A stretch of 37,876 bases of DNA from Rhodospirillales bacterium. GTDB taxonomy: Bacteria > Pseudomonadota > Alphaproteobacteria > Rhodospirillales > Casp-alpha2. Below, piece by piece: positions 1 through 7,931 of the stretch. The stretch covers positions 1 through 37,876 of the forward strand of contig JAGLED010000037.1 of assembly GCA_023145215.1 (NCBI GenBank), in the 5' to 3' direction. Made by a program: the position numbers and the translations under genes. Below the pieces are notes generated by a model. That model made no database searches, was not told the origin of the DNA, and worked only from the letters and a program-made list of their open reading frames with translations. Position 1 is the stretch's first letter. Every line of letters begins with the position of its first letter.

Positions 1-581
1 TCGCCGAAACCGAGAAATACGCCCATGTGACGTTCTTTTTGAACGGTGGGCGCGAGGATGTGTTCCCGGGCGAAGAGCGGATTTTGGTGCCATCCCCGAA
101 AGTCGCGACCTATGATCTGCAACCTGAAATGTCGGCGCCGGAAGTTACCGATAAACTGGTCGATGCGATCATGGGCGGCACCTTCGACCTGATCATCGTC
201 AATTATGCGAACGGCGACATGGTCGGACATACGGGCGATCTGTCTGCCGCGATCAAGGCGGCGGAAGCGGTCGATAAATCCTTGGCTCGGCTCGAAAAAG
301 CGATCATTGATGCCGGCGGGGTGATGCTGGTGACGGCTGATCACGGCAATCTGGAACAGATGTCCGATCCGGAAACCGGCGGCGAGCATACCCAGCACAC
401 CTTGAACGTCGTGCCGTTCATCATGGTCAATGCGCCCGGATATGTGCACGGGCTCAATGAAGGGCGCCTGTCGGACGTTGCGCCGACGCTGCTTCGGCTT
501 TTGGAATTACCGCAGCCCTCGGAAATGTCGGGCCGGTGCCTGATCAAGGAGAATACTGCTGAGAGCGCCGCAGCCGAATAG
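1..581 (+). CDS. gpmI: 2,3-bisphosphoglycerate-independent phosphoglycerate mutase, C-terminal part
   Basis: The gene enters from the left edge, so only the C-terminal ~193 codons are present, with the frame open from base 3. Independent phosphoglycerate mutases interconvert 3- and 2-phosphoglycerate in glycolysis using two Mn ions. The visible part carries the late metal-binding motifs of the alkaline-phosphatase-like fold: [10 protein letters not shown], then [10 protein letters not shown], then a His-rich HTQHTL segment before the conserved VPF strand. The tail ([19 protein letters not shown]) is typical of the family C-terminus. The stop lies at 579-581 and a Shine-Dalgarno for the next gene is inside this coding end, which suggests translational coupling to the EnvC-like gene. 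The product is cytoplasmic. The identification is secure; the start is outside the window. Confidence 0.95.
   Translation, partial: AETEKYAHVTFFLNGGREDVFPGEERILVPSPKVATYDLQPEMSAPEVTDKLVDAIMGGTFDLIIVNYANGDMVGHTGDLSAAIKAAEAVDKSLARLEKAIIDAGGVMLVTADHGNLEQMSDPETGGEHTQHTLNVVPFIMVNAPGYVHGLNEGRLSDVAPTLLRLLELPQPSEMSGRCLIKENTAESAAAE
546..551 (+). promoter_or_regulatory. Shine-Dalgarno AAGGAG that points to a CTG start for the EnvC-like gene
   Basis: AAGGAG sits inside the end of gpmI. The only codons at workable spacing in the EnvC-like frame are CTG at 556 and CTG at 559 (7 bases after the motif). No ATG, GTG or TTG lies in that frame between the upstream stop at 541 and GTG 616. Starting at 559 gives a signal peptide with an arginine-rich n-region, which a start at 616 would remove. 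This is inference from spacing and signal-peptide shape. Confidence 0.45.
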
Positions 582-615
582 ACAACCTGCATTCCGCTTT
601 TCCAGCCCGGCGTGG

Positions 616-1800
616 GTGCTGGGCACTGTATTTCTTTGTCTTGCCGCGCCCTCGATCTCCGCACAGGAAAACGCTGCCAGTGCGACGAAGAACCTGCAAC
701 AGATCGAAGAGCGTATCGGCGAAGAGAAAACGGCCGCAGAGAAGGCCCGCGCCCGCGCCGAGATCATGGCGCGCGATATAGACAATCTTCAAAAAGAGCT
801 GGTGACGACGGCAAGCGCTGTGCAGCGCCACGAAACCCAGGTGCAGGCGTTGAAAACGCGACTTCAAGCGCTGGAACGGCTGCTGGAGCGCAAGACAAAG
901 GATCTTCGCGACGGTCGCGCCCGGTTCGGCCGCGTTCTCGCCGCCATGCAGCGGATTGCGCAGTTCCCACCCGAGGCGCTGATCGCACAGCCGGTGAAGC
1001 CGGCGGATACGGTGCGAACGGCGATCCTGCTCAGATCCACCGTTGGCGAGATCGAACGCAAGGCGGGGGAACTGCGGGATGAACTCGATTTCCTGGTTAA
1101 GGCGCGCGCGGAGATCACGTCACGCAAACAGACGCTCGAGGAAACTACCGAGCTTCTGGACCGCGAACGGCGGCGTTTGGGTGCGCTGATGTCTCGTAAA
1201 AAGGTGTTGAAGCGCCGGGCCGACAAGCAGGTGCTGGCGGCCGAGCAGCGAATCGAGGAGCTGGCAGGCAAGGCGAAAACCCTTAGGGAGCTTCTGGCCG
1301 GAATCGAGAAAGAGCGCGAGCGCGCCAAAAAGGAAACGCCGAAGACGGCCAAGATTGCGCCGGGCCACGAACGGGTGCCGCCGCTGAAACCCATCAGCAA
1401 GGCCCGTGGTTCGCTCTCACTCCCTGTTTCCGGCAGGATTTCCGGCCATTACGGCGAAAAAACCGACGGTGGGATGTCCAGGAAGGGGTTGACCATCACC
1501 ACCCCGCCGGGCGCCCAGGTCACGGCAACTTACGATGGGACCGTTGTCTATGCCGGAAAGTTTCGGGGCTATGGGCTTCTCTTGATCATCGAACATGGCG
1601 AGGGATATCATAGCTTGCTTGCCGGGATGAACCGGATCGATGTCGAGCAGGGACAGAAGTTATTGGCCGGAGAGCCCGTCGGCATCATGGAGCCAAGCGA
1701 GAGCGGCCAGCCAGTCTTATATGTTGAATTGCGTCGTGACGGCCAACCGATTAACCCGCAGCCGTGGTTGGCGGCACGCAGGAATGAGGTGAACGGATGA
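616..1800 (+). CDS. EnvC-like murein hydrolase activator (coiled coil + degenerate LytM/M23 domain)
   Basis: The protein has a hydrophobic leader ending near SISAQ, a long charged coiled coil over roughly residues 20-235 counted from 616, and a C-terminal LytM/M23 domain from about 265. In catalytic M23 peptidases zinc is held by HxxxD and HxH. Here the corresponding places read RKGLT, LLAGM and LYVEL, so the ligands appear lost, as in EnvC, which activates amidases rather than cutting peptidoglycan. It is presumably periplasmic and used in cell division. Coordinates use the first conventional start (GTG 616), but CTG 559 behind a good Shine-Dalgarno is more likely and would add 19 residues. 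The stop overlaps the ATG of ctpA (ATGA). The order gpmI-envC-ctpA is common in alphaproteobacteria. Confidence 0.85.
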   Translation: MLGTVFLCLAAPSISAQENAASATKNLQQIEERIGEEKTAAEKARARAEIMARDIDNLQKELVTTASAVQRHETQVQALKTRLQALERLLERKTKDLRDGRARFGRVLAAMQRIAQFPPEALIAQPVKPADTVRTAILLRSTVGEIERKAGELRDELDFLVKARAEITSRKQTLEETTELLDRERRRLGALMSRKKVLKRRADKQVLAAEQRIEELAGKAKTLRELLAGIEKERERAKKETPKTAKIAPGHERVPPLKPISKARGSLSLPVSGRISGHYGEKTDGGMSRKGLTITTPPGAQVTATYDGTVVYAGKFRGYGLLLIIEHGEGYHSLLAGMNRIDVEQGQKLLAGEPVGIMEPSESGQPVLYVELRRDGQPINPQPWLAARRNEVNG

Positions 1801-3116
1801 CTAATCGGATACTTTCCACTCTCAGTGCGGCGATGCTCGCGCTTGGCGTGATCGCCTGGTCGGTACCGGCGCTCGCTGTCGATGCCAAGAAGAACGATGA
1901 AGAGACGTATCGACTTCTGTCGCTCTTCGGTGACGTCTTCGAGCGAGTCAGGGCCGAGTATGTGGAACCGCCCAGCGAGGAAGAGATGATTGAAGCCGCG
2001 ATCACCGGCATGCTGGCGGCGCTTGATCCACATTCCAGTTATCTGAACGCCAAGAATTATCAGGAAATGCAGGTCAATACCCGGGGAGAGTTCGGCGGGC
2101 TGGGTATCCAGGTGACCATGGAAGCCGGTTTCGTCAAAGTGATCTCGCCGATCGACGATACCCCCGCATTCCGCGCCGGTATCGAGTCCGGCGACATCAT
2201 CACCCATCTTGACGGTGAATCCGTGCAGGGACTGACGCTGGCGCAGGCCGTCGACAAGATGCGTGGCAAGGTCGGCAGCGACATTCGCATCACCGTGGTG
2301 CGCGAGGGGCGTGAACCGTTCGACGTCACGATCACGCGTTCTGTCATCAAGATCACGTCGGTGCGCTCGCACACCGAAGGCAAGGTTGGCTACGTGCGTA
2401 TCACGTCGTTCAACGAGCAGACCGACAAGGGTCTGGATCGTGCCATTAAGAAACTGAAGGACGAGATCGGCAAAGATATTCAGGGTTATGTTCTTGACCT
2501 TCGCAACAACCCGGGCGGTCTTCTGGATCAGGCGATCGCGGTGTCCGATGCGTTCCTCGACCGCGGTGAGATCGTCTCGACCCGGTCGCGCAAACCGGAA
2601 GATACGCAGCGTTTCAACGCCCGCGAAGGCGATCTGGCCGAGGGCCTGCCGGTGGTGGTGCTGATCAACGGCGGTTCGGCGTCGGCGTCGGAGATCGTCG
2701 CGGGCGCGTTGCAGGATCATCGCCGCGCGGTCCTGCTTGGAACCAAGTCGTTCGGTAAGGGGTCGGTGCAGACGATCATGCCGCTTTCGGGCAGCGGTGC
2801 CATGCGTCTGACCACGGCGCGCTATTATACGCCGTCGGGCCGCTCCATTCAGGCCAAGGGCGTCGAACCCGATATCGTCGTGAAACCCGCCAAGTACGAA
2901 GAAATCAAGGCTGACCGGCCACGCCGCAGCGAAGCCGATCTTCGGGGCGCGCTGGACGCGGATAAGAAAGACGAAAAAGCGGATCCCGGTAAGGCGCCGG
3001 CAGAAGGCGAAGCAAAATCCGGTGAGTCTGATGAGGCGCAGGACTACCAGCTTGCGCGTGCGTTGGATTTGATCCGTGGACTCGCCATCATGAACCAGAA
3101 CGCGTCCGCGAAATGA
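1797..3116 (+). CDS. ctpA: S41-family C-terminal processing peptidase (CtpA)
   Basis: This 439-residue periplasmic serine protease has an N-terminal signal sequence (about 1-27, ending VPALA) and the S41 N-terminal region with LDPHSSYL. A PDZ domain covers about 95-170 (FGGLGIQV, GIESGDII), and the protease core follows. The catalytic set is visible: Ser296 in NGGSASASE, Lys321 in SFGKGSVQ and Gln325, with the same 25- and 4-residue spacing as Bacillus CtpB. The C-terminus has a charged Lys/Glu/Asp-rich linker (about 370-415). The family trims or degrades periplasmic proteins from their C-termini, including cell-wall hydrolases. The 4-base overlap with the upstream EnvC-like gene suggests joint expression for cell-envelope remodelling. 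Confidence 0.95.
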   Translation: MTNRILSTLSAAMLALGVIAWSVPALAVDAKKNDEETYRLLSLFGDVFERVRAEYVEPPSEEEMIEAAITGMLAALDPHSSYLNAKNYQEMQVNTRGEFGGLGIQVTMEAGFVKVISPIDDTPAFRAGIESGDIITHLDGESVQGLTLAQAVDKMRGKVGSDIRITVVREGREPFDVTITRSVIKITSVRSHTEGKVGYVRITSFNEQTDKGLDRAIKKLKDEIGKDIQGYVLDLRNNPGGLLDQAIAVSDAFLDRGEIVSTRSRKPEDTQRFNAREGDLAEGLPVVVLINGGSASASEIVAGALQDHRRAVLLGTKSFGKGSVQTIMPLSGSGAMRLTTARYYTPSGRSIQAKGVEPDIVVKPAKYEEIKADRPRRSEADLRGALDADKKDEKADPGKAPAEGEAKSGESDEAQDYQLARALDLIRGLAIMNQNASAK

Positions 3117-3197
3117 CGCGTCGGCGTTTGCGATGATCCGAATGATACTGGCGCGGCCGGCGGATGACGCTGGCCGTAGCCGTTTTGGGAGGACGTT

Positions 3198-4868
3198 GTG
3201 AAGTTCCCGAAAATATTCGGAAAGAAGAAGGACGACGAGGACGACGAGTTCGACGAAGACGACTTCGATATCGCAGAGATCGAGGAAGACTACGACGATG
3301 AACTCGAAGAGGCCTTGGGTTCTTCACGTGCGCGCGAAGCTGCCGATCTCGAAGAAGCGGAAGAAGACGCCGAGTCCGAACCTGTAACGCAAGCCGCCGA
3401 TGCCGTCGCGCACGCCGACGATGACGAGGACGATCACGAAGACGAAGACGAAGAAGAAATGGTCGGCGGCGACGACGAGTTGGAAAACCCGTTCGATGAC
3501 GAAGACGATGAATACGAAGATGACGATGAGTTCGATGACGACGACGAATACGAATACGAGGCGTCGGACAAGAAGAAGGCATTGGTCTTCGCCGCAGCAG
3601 GGTTCGGCGTCTTACTGATAAGTATTCTTGGGGGCGTCGGATGGTGGTTCTTCGCGGATTCCGGTCCAGAACCCCGAGCCTCGATCCCGCAAAGCTCTTC
3701 CAACAGTGTTGCCATGGCGATGCCCGCGGCGCCCGGCAGCCTGAACGCGGGCGGCGTAGGATTGAACAACCTGAACGGCGCTGCACAACAGGGAGATGCT
3801 GCGCCCGCAGATAGCGCCATGCCGGCAGCAGCGCCGGAACCGGCGCCCGAGCAGCAGAGCGCGCCGGAACAGGCGAGTGGAACGACTTTTGCGCCGAGTA
3901 CTACGGGCGAGGAGCCGGCCGGTAGCCTGAATTCGTTGAATACGCTCAATTCCCTCGGCGGGACCAGTACCCTTGGCGGGGGCCTTGTCGTCCCGGCGGT
4001 CGCCAATTCGGCGATGGCCAAGATCGCCGATCAACCGACGGCAGCCGATCAAAGTCAGGCGCTTTCCGGGGCGCCGGTCCGGGGCATGCTTGAAGAGAAG
4101 GACGGCATCGGTGAATTGCCGAAGATCAGCAGCAACGGCGCTGTTTCATGGCAGGTGTACGCGCGCCCATCCGATCCTGGTATCAGTGAGCCGAAAATCG
4201 CCCTGATGATAGAGGGAATTGGTCTTAGCCGGCAGGCCTCGCTTGGGGCGATCAATAAATTGCCCCCGGAAATAAGTATGATCCTGAGCCCTTACGGCCG
4301 GGAGCTTAACGACTGGGTGTTTCGTTCTCGATTGGCGGGCCACGAGGTGTTCATTTCCCTGCCGATGGAAAGCGATGATTTCCCGCTTGAAGATGCCGGG
4401 CCGCTCGCTCTCGACACGCGCATTCAACTGGCGGAGAACAATCGGCGTCTGGATCAGGTCATGGCAAGCGCCGGGGGTTATGTGGGCCTCGTGACTTTCA
4501 TGGGGTCCCGCTTCATGAAAGCGGAGACCCAGATGCGGCAACTCTTCAAGACCTTCAATGAGCGGGGTGTGATGTTCGTGATCGGGGGCAACAAGACACG
4601 CAACGATGCGGCGCCGATCGCGAAGGAACTGAAACTCGTACACGCCGAAAGCGAGATGTACATCGACGATACGCCGCGTATTCAGCAGATCAGGACCAAC
4701 CTGGACAATCTTGAAAGTCTGGCGCGTGATCGAGGGGGCGTGCTCGCGATGGCAAGACCGTACCCGGTGACGATCAAAAGCATTCTCGATTGGTATGCGA
4801 CAATCAAGGATAAGGGCATTGTCCTGGTTCCGGCGTCAGCCTTGGCCGTCCAGCCGGGAGAAGGATAA
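3198..4868 (+). CDS. divergent polysaccharide deacetylase family protein, membrane-anchored with acidic N-terminus
   Basis: A GTG start follows GGGAGGA at 3187-3193. The 556-residue product begins with a strongly acidic Asp/Glu-rich region (about 12-122), then one membrane segment (about 127-152, after KKK). An Ala/Pro/Ser/Gly/Asn-rich linker follows, and a C-terminal YibQ-like divergent polysaccharide deacetylase domain starts near 330 (EPKIALMIEGIG, GSRFM, ITLxxDDTP-type MYIDDTP). Typical members have an Asp pair at the first strand and an NHMGS motif; here these read MIEGIG and VTFMGS, so metal binding and catalysis are doubtful. The acidic segment would be cytoplasmic and the domain periplasmic. 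Its place after envC-ctpA suggests a peptidoglycan role. The family call is good; activity is unknown. Confidence 0.85.
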   Translation: MKFPKIFGKKKDDEDDEFDEDDFDIAEIEEDYDDELEEALGSSRAREAADLEEAEEDAESEPVTQAADAVAHADDDEDDHEDEDEEEMVGGDDELENPFDDEDDEYEDDDEFDDDDEYEYEASDKKKALVFAAAGFGVLLISILGGVGWWFFADSGPEPRASIPQSSSNSVAMAMPAAPGSLNAGGVGLNNLNGAAQQGDAAPADSAMPAAAPEPAPEQQSAPEQASGTTFAPSTTGEEPAGSLNSLNTLNSLGGTSTLGGGLVVPAVANSAMAKIADQPTAADQSQALSGAPVRGMLEEKDGIGELPKISSNGAVSWQVYARPSDPGISEPKIALMIEGIGLSRQASLGAINKLPPEISMILSPYGRELNDWVFRSRLAGHEVFISLPMESDDFPLEDAGPLALDTRIQLAENNRRLDQVMASAGGYVGLVTFMGSRFMKAETQMRQLFKTFNERGVMFVIGGNKTRNDAAPIAKELKLVHAESEMYIDDTPRIQQIRTNLDNLESLARDRGGVLAMARPYPVTIKSILDWYATIKDKGIVLVPASALAVQPGEG

Positions 4869-4884
4869 GGGGCGTCCGCAATTC

Positions 4885-5394
4885 ATGAACGTTTATGACG
4901 ATTTGCCGGAGGGTTATCGGCCCTGCGCCGGGGCGGCCGTCTTTAATCAGGACGGAAATGTCTTCGTCGGGTGCCGGGTCGGTCTTGATCCTGAAAGCGA
5001 TCACGCGTGGCAAATGCCGCAGGGTGGGCTGGATAAGGGTGAAGACCCGGAACAGGCGGCCAGGCGCGAATTGCTGGAAGAAACAGGCATTCGTTCCGTA
5101 ACCCTGTTGTCGTCCCTCGACGGCTGGCTAGTGTATGATTTTCCACCCGAAATTCTTGGCAAGCGCTTCAAGAAATACAAAGGTCAGGCGCAGCGTTGGT
5201 ACGCATATGGGTTCAACGGAAACGCCGACGAGATTGACCTCTCATACCACGGTGAGCCTGAGTTTCAGCAATGGGACTGGGTGCCTCTGAATCGCGTTCC
5301 GGCGCTGATTGTTCCCTTTAAACGGAATGTCTACGAGTCTATTGTAACCGCCTTCAAGCCGGTCGCGGCACGTTGGGGAGGACGGAGGGGGTAG
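4885..5394 (+). CDS. rppH: RNA pyrophosphohydrolase (Nudix)
   Basis: RppH removes pyrophosphate from the 5' triphosphate end of mRNA and so starts 5'-dependent decay in the cytoplasm. The 169-residue protein opens with the family-typical YRPCAGAAVFN. It holds an exact Nudix box at residues 47-69 (G, then E53, then RELLEETGI), preceded by WQMPQGG, and ends with the conserved FKRNVYESIV region. ATG 4885 is chosen because upstream in-frame codons would lie inside the preceding gene and add a tail unlike the family. It starts 16 bases after the deacetylase stop, so it is probably in the same transcript. Confidence 0.95.
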   Translation: MNVYDDLPEGYRPCAGAAVFNQDGNVFVGCRVGLDPESDHAWQMPQGGLDKGEDPEQAARRELLEETGIRSVTLLSSLDGWLVYDFPPEILGKRFKKYKGQAQRWYAYGFNGNADEIDLSYHGEPEFQQWDWVPLNRVPALIVPFKRNVYESIVTAFKPVAARWGGRRG

Positions 5395-5399
5395 TCCAA

Positions 5400-6377
5400 A
5401 TGGTCATGTACCTGCAGGTTGTCGGCGGTTTCGTCATCTTAGTTGTTGCCGCCGAGGTCATGGTGCGTGGTGCCGTGATCCTTGCCGAGAAAATCGGCGT
5501 TTCACCGATGGTAATCGGTATGACCGTAGTTGCGTTCGGCACGTCGGCACCGGAATTGATGGTCAGTTTGCAGGCGGCATTGAGCGGCTCCACCGGACTC
5601 GCCATTGGTAATATCGTCGGTTCCAATATTGCGAATGTGTGGCTGATCCTTGGCGCGTCCTGCTTGGTGACGCCGATCCTCGCAAAGCCGGATGCCCTGA
5701 AACGTGACGTTATTCTGCTGTTGGGCGGCTCGTTGCTTTTCACCGGGTTCTGTCTGCAGGGCGTGCTTGCGACGTTGGCTGGCGTCGTACTATTGGCGGT
5801 ATTCGGTACATTCCTGGCAATTTCCTATTTCCGCGAAAAGTCCGACCCGGAACTCCAGAAAGAGCACCTCGAGGAACTGGAAGAACTCGAAAAAGGAATG
5901 CCCAAGAACGTCCCCCTGGCGGCTGTGGCGACGGTACTGGGCATTGTCGGCCTGGCCTTCGGCGCGGACATGCTGGTCGCGGGCGGTTCCGAAATCGCCC
6001 GGTCATTCGGGGTGAGCGAAGAAGTCATCGGCCTGACCCTGTTCGCGTTCGGCACGTCGCTTCCTGAACTGGCAGCCTCCGTCGTTGCGGCATACCGCGG
6101 GCATCCGGACGTTGCGATCGGCAACGTCGTCGGGTCCAACATCTTCAACATGATGCTGGTCGGTGGAATCGTTGCTATCGTCAAGCCGATTCCAGTTCCC
6201 GATCAGGTGCTGAACTTCGATATCTGGGTGATGTTGGCGGCGACCGTTATGTTATTGCCGGTGTTGCTCGGTTGGATGAAGCTGGACCGCAAGTATGCGT
6301 TCCTGTTCTTTTTGATCTATATCGGCTACGTGGGCGTACAGGCATACGGCGTCGAGCGCCTGTTGGCGTCCATCTGA
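5400..6377 (+). CDS. calcium/sodium antiporter (CaCA family, YrbG/CaxA-like)
   Basis: This 325-residue inner-membrane protein has about ten hydrophobic segments and two inverted alpha repeats. Repeat 1 has GTSAPE (47-52) and GNIVGSN (70-76). Repeat 2 has GTSLPE (218-223) and GNVVGSN (241-247). These acidic and Asn residues form the cation site of the Ca2+:cation antiporter family. A charged Glu/Lys loop (about 145-170) separates the halves, as in this family. It probably exports Ca2+ in exchange for Na+ or H+; the ion is not provable from sequence. ATG 5400 is chosen over the upstream TTG 5373 because GGAGGG lies about 9 bases before it; ATG 5406 is also possible. It starts 5 bases after rppH. 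Confidence 0.9.
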   Translation: MVMYLQVVGGFVILVVAAEVMVRGAVILAEKIGVSPMVIGMTVVAFGTSAPELMVSLQAALSGSTGLAIGNIVGSNIANVWLILGASCLVTPILAKPDALKRDVILLLGGSLLFTGFCLQGVLATLAGVVLLAVFGTFLAISYFREKSDPELQKEHLEELEELEKGMPKNVPLAAVATVLGIVGLAFGADMLVAGGSEIARSFGVSEEVIGLTLFAFGTSLPELAASVVAAYRGHPDVAIGNVVGSNIFNMMLVGGIVAIVKPIPVPDQVLNFDIWVMLAATVMLLPVLLGWMKLDRKYAFLFFLIYIGYVGVQAYGVERLLASI

Positions 6378-6387
6378 AGGTATTCTC

Positions 6388-7143
6388 ATGCGGCAAGTCC
6401 TGGTGACGGGCGGCGCGAAGCGGATCGGCAAGGCGATTGTCGAGCGGCTGGCTGGTGATGGTTGGCGTGTCGCCATCCATTACAACGGATCGGCGGATGC
6501 GGCGGAAACGTTAGCCAAGCAGATACGCGAGCGAGGACAGCATGCCATCGCCGTCGGCGCGGATCTGACGGACGAGGCGGCACTTCTGAGAACGATGGAT
6601 GAGGTGCGGGGCGGGCTGGGCGGGCTCACGGCGTTGGTGAACAATGCCTCGGTATTTCAGCGCGATGACCTGGATACCGAAAGCAGAGAAATCTGGGACC
6701 TGCATATGGCGGTTCACGTTCGCGCACCCTATTTATTGTCGCAGAAGCTGTCGCAGCAGCTTGAAGAGGGCCGGACGGGCGCCGTCGTCAATATTGTCGA
6801 TCAGCGGGTCCTTAACCCGAGCCGCCATTTTCTCAGCTACACGCTCTCTAAAATGGCGCTCTGGGATCAGACGCAGGTCCTGGCGCGCGCGATGGCACCG
6901 CGGGTTCGTGTAAATGCCATAGGCCCCGGACCCGTATTGCCGAGTAGCCGTCAGAGTGACGACGATTTCGAGCGCCAGGCGTCGCAAACGCCACTGGCGC
7001 ATGCGGTCGACCCCGCTGAGATCGCCGATGCCGCAGCGTTTCTGCTTGACGCTCCATCGGTGAGCGGGCAGATCATCGCGGTCGATAGCGGTCAGCACAT
7101 GAACTGGGCGTTCGAAACGTCGGAAACGGCGCCAAAGGAATGA
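6388..7143 (+). CDS. SDR oxidoreductase, pteridine reductase / FolM-like
   Basis: This 251-residue Rossmann protein has TGGAKRIG (7-14) and NNAS (85-88), and the catalytic Tyr151-xxx-Lys155. The usual SDR catalytic Ser is replaced by Asp138 (NIVDQR), 13 residues before the Tyr. That Asp-Tyr-Lys arrangement is the one known from pteridine reductase PTR1. The next gene is folB, so a role in reducing dihydropterin or dihydromonapterin in the folate/tetrahydromonapterin branch fits. NADPH preference is suggested by the TGGAKRIG and HYNGSA segments, as in PTR1. The family is certain; the substrate is inferred from the Asp and the neighbour. Confidence 0.8.
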   Translation: MRQVLVTGGAKRIGKAIVERLAGDGWRVAIHYNGSADAAETLAKQIRERGQHAIAVGADLTDEAALLRTMDEVRGGLGGLTALVNNASVFQRDDLDTESREIWDLHMAVHVRAPYLLSQKLSQQLEEGRTGAVVNIVDQRVLNPSRHFLSYTLSKMALWDQTQVLARAMAPRVRVNAIGPGPVLPSSRQSDDDFERQASQTPLAHAVDPAEIADAAAFLLDAPSVSGQIIAVDSGQHMNWAFETSETAPKE

Positions 7144-7159
7144 CAATCGGGAGCGAAAC

Positions 7160-7579
7160 GTGAGCATTGAACCGAAAGAGGTCTTGGAGCCGCTGAAGAT
7201 CGCAGATGCGCGTCAGCGGATTCGTCACGTATTCGTCCGTGATTTGGTTCTGATGGCGCTGATTGGCGTCCACGACCACGAACAGGACCGTCCTCAAAGG
7301 GTACGCATCAATCTCGACCTCGCCGTACGAGAAGGAGACGGCGGCCTCGAAGACGATCTGGCGAATGTTGTTTGCTACGAACAGCTCGTCGCCGGCGTGC
7401 AGGACATCTTTGATCAGGGCCATGTCGGTCTCGTCGAGACTATTGCTGAACGTATATCCGAGATGTGTCTGACTGATTTCCGTGTTCGCTCGGCACGCGT
7501 ACGCGTTGAAAAGCTTGATATTTTCGACAATGCGCAAAGCGTCGGTGTCGAAATCGAGCGGTTCAACGCCGAAGTCTAA
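7160..7579 (+). CDS. folB: dihydroneopterin aldolase
   Basis: FolB cleaves 7,8-dihydroneopterin to 6-hydroxymethyl-dihydropterin and glycolaldehyde in folate synthesis. The 139-residue product has the family pattern VRDLVLMALIGVHDHE, Tyr73 (VCYEQL), Glu93 in LVETIAERI and Lys118 in VRVEKLDIF, which correspond to the pterin-binding Glu and catalytic Tyr/Lys. It carries about 20 more N-terminal residues than short family members. The GTG start at 7160 follows GGGAGC (7149-7154). It is 16 bases downstream of the pteridine-reductase-like SDR. The last gene of its transcript, it is followed by an AT-rich gene-free region. Confidence 0.93.
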   Translation: MSIEPKEVLEPLKIADARQRIRHVFVRDLVLMALIGVHDHEQDRPQRVRINLDLAVREGDGGLEDDLANVVCYEQLVAGVQDIFDQGHVGLVETIAERISEMCLTDFRVRSARVRVEKLDIFDNAQSVGVEIERFNAEV

Positions 7580-7776
7580 ATAGTTAATAATCAGACGAAT
7601 ACTTGGCTTTAAATGTGACGTGCGGGTAATCGCCGGCGTCTGTTTTGCACAATTTTGTCTGTGTTACGCGCAAATGGCAGTCATATTAAAAGCATATTGA
7701 TTGCGCAGCCGTTTCGCCAAATAATCAAATGTTTTCAATTACTTAGAATATTGCCTATTTTTTGATCACATCGATT

Positions 7777-7821
7777 AAACCCCACTGAATCAAAAAGATT
7801 TTTCCGCGTTGGGGCTTTTTT
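7777..7821 (+). terminator. putative terminator after folB
   Basis: CCCCA at 7780-7784 can pair with TGGGG at 7810-7814, closing a loop that itself holds AATC/GATT (7788-7791 with 7797-7800). A run of six T follows at 7816-7821. The outer stem is short and the loop long, so this is a weak candidate. Confidence 0.35.
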
Positions 7822-7829
7822 CAACATGG

Positions 7830-7852
7830 TTATCCACAGGAATCGTGGATAG
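7830..7852. promoter_or_regulatory. DnaA box and imperfect inverted copy upstream of uvrC
   Basis: TTATCCACA at 7830-7838 is an exact consensus DnaA box. CGTGGATAG at 7844-7852 is its reverse complement with two changes. The two form a 7-bp dyad (TATCCAC / GTGGATA) around a 7-base centre. A further loose box, TTTTGCACA, lies at 7643-7651. The surrounding 7580-7877 stretch is strikingly AT-rich and has no convincing gene. GANTC methylation-type sites occur at 7787-7791 and 7840-7844. This could be DnaA control of uvrC or part of a replication origin. Confidence 0.5.
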
Positions 7853-7931
7853 GTTCATGGTTAATCCAACCTGACGCTTGAATGCGCGCCGTCTGGTTGA
7901 CGCGTTGCCCCAATTTGCTGAAATAAACGAC

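Noticed and set aside
1608..2720. 370-residue open frame on the - strand
   Set aside because: Antisense to ctpA, which has a complete S41 active site; no family pattern in the translation.
3088..3786. Arg/His-rich 232-residue open frame on the - strand
   Set aside because: It is the antisense reading of the Asp/Glu-rich (GAC/GAA/GAT) tail of the deacetylase; the basic composition is a codon artefact.
7580..7931. Firm call of a chromosomal replication origin
   Set aside because: Only one perfect DnaA box plus degenerate copies; no dnaA, parAB or hemE neighbourhood. Kept as a hypothesis only.
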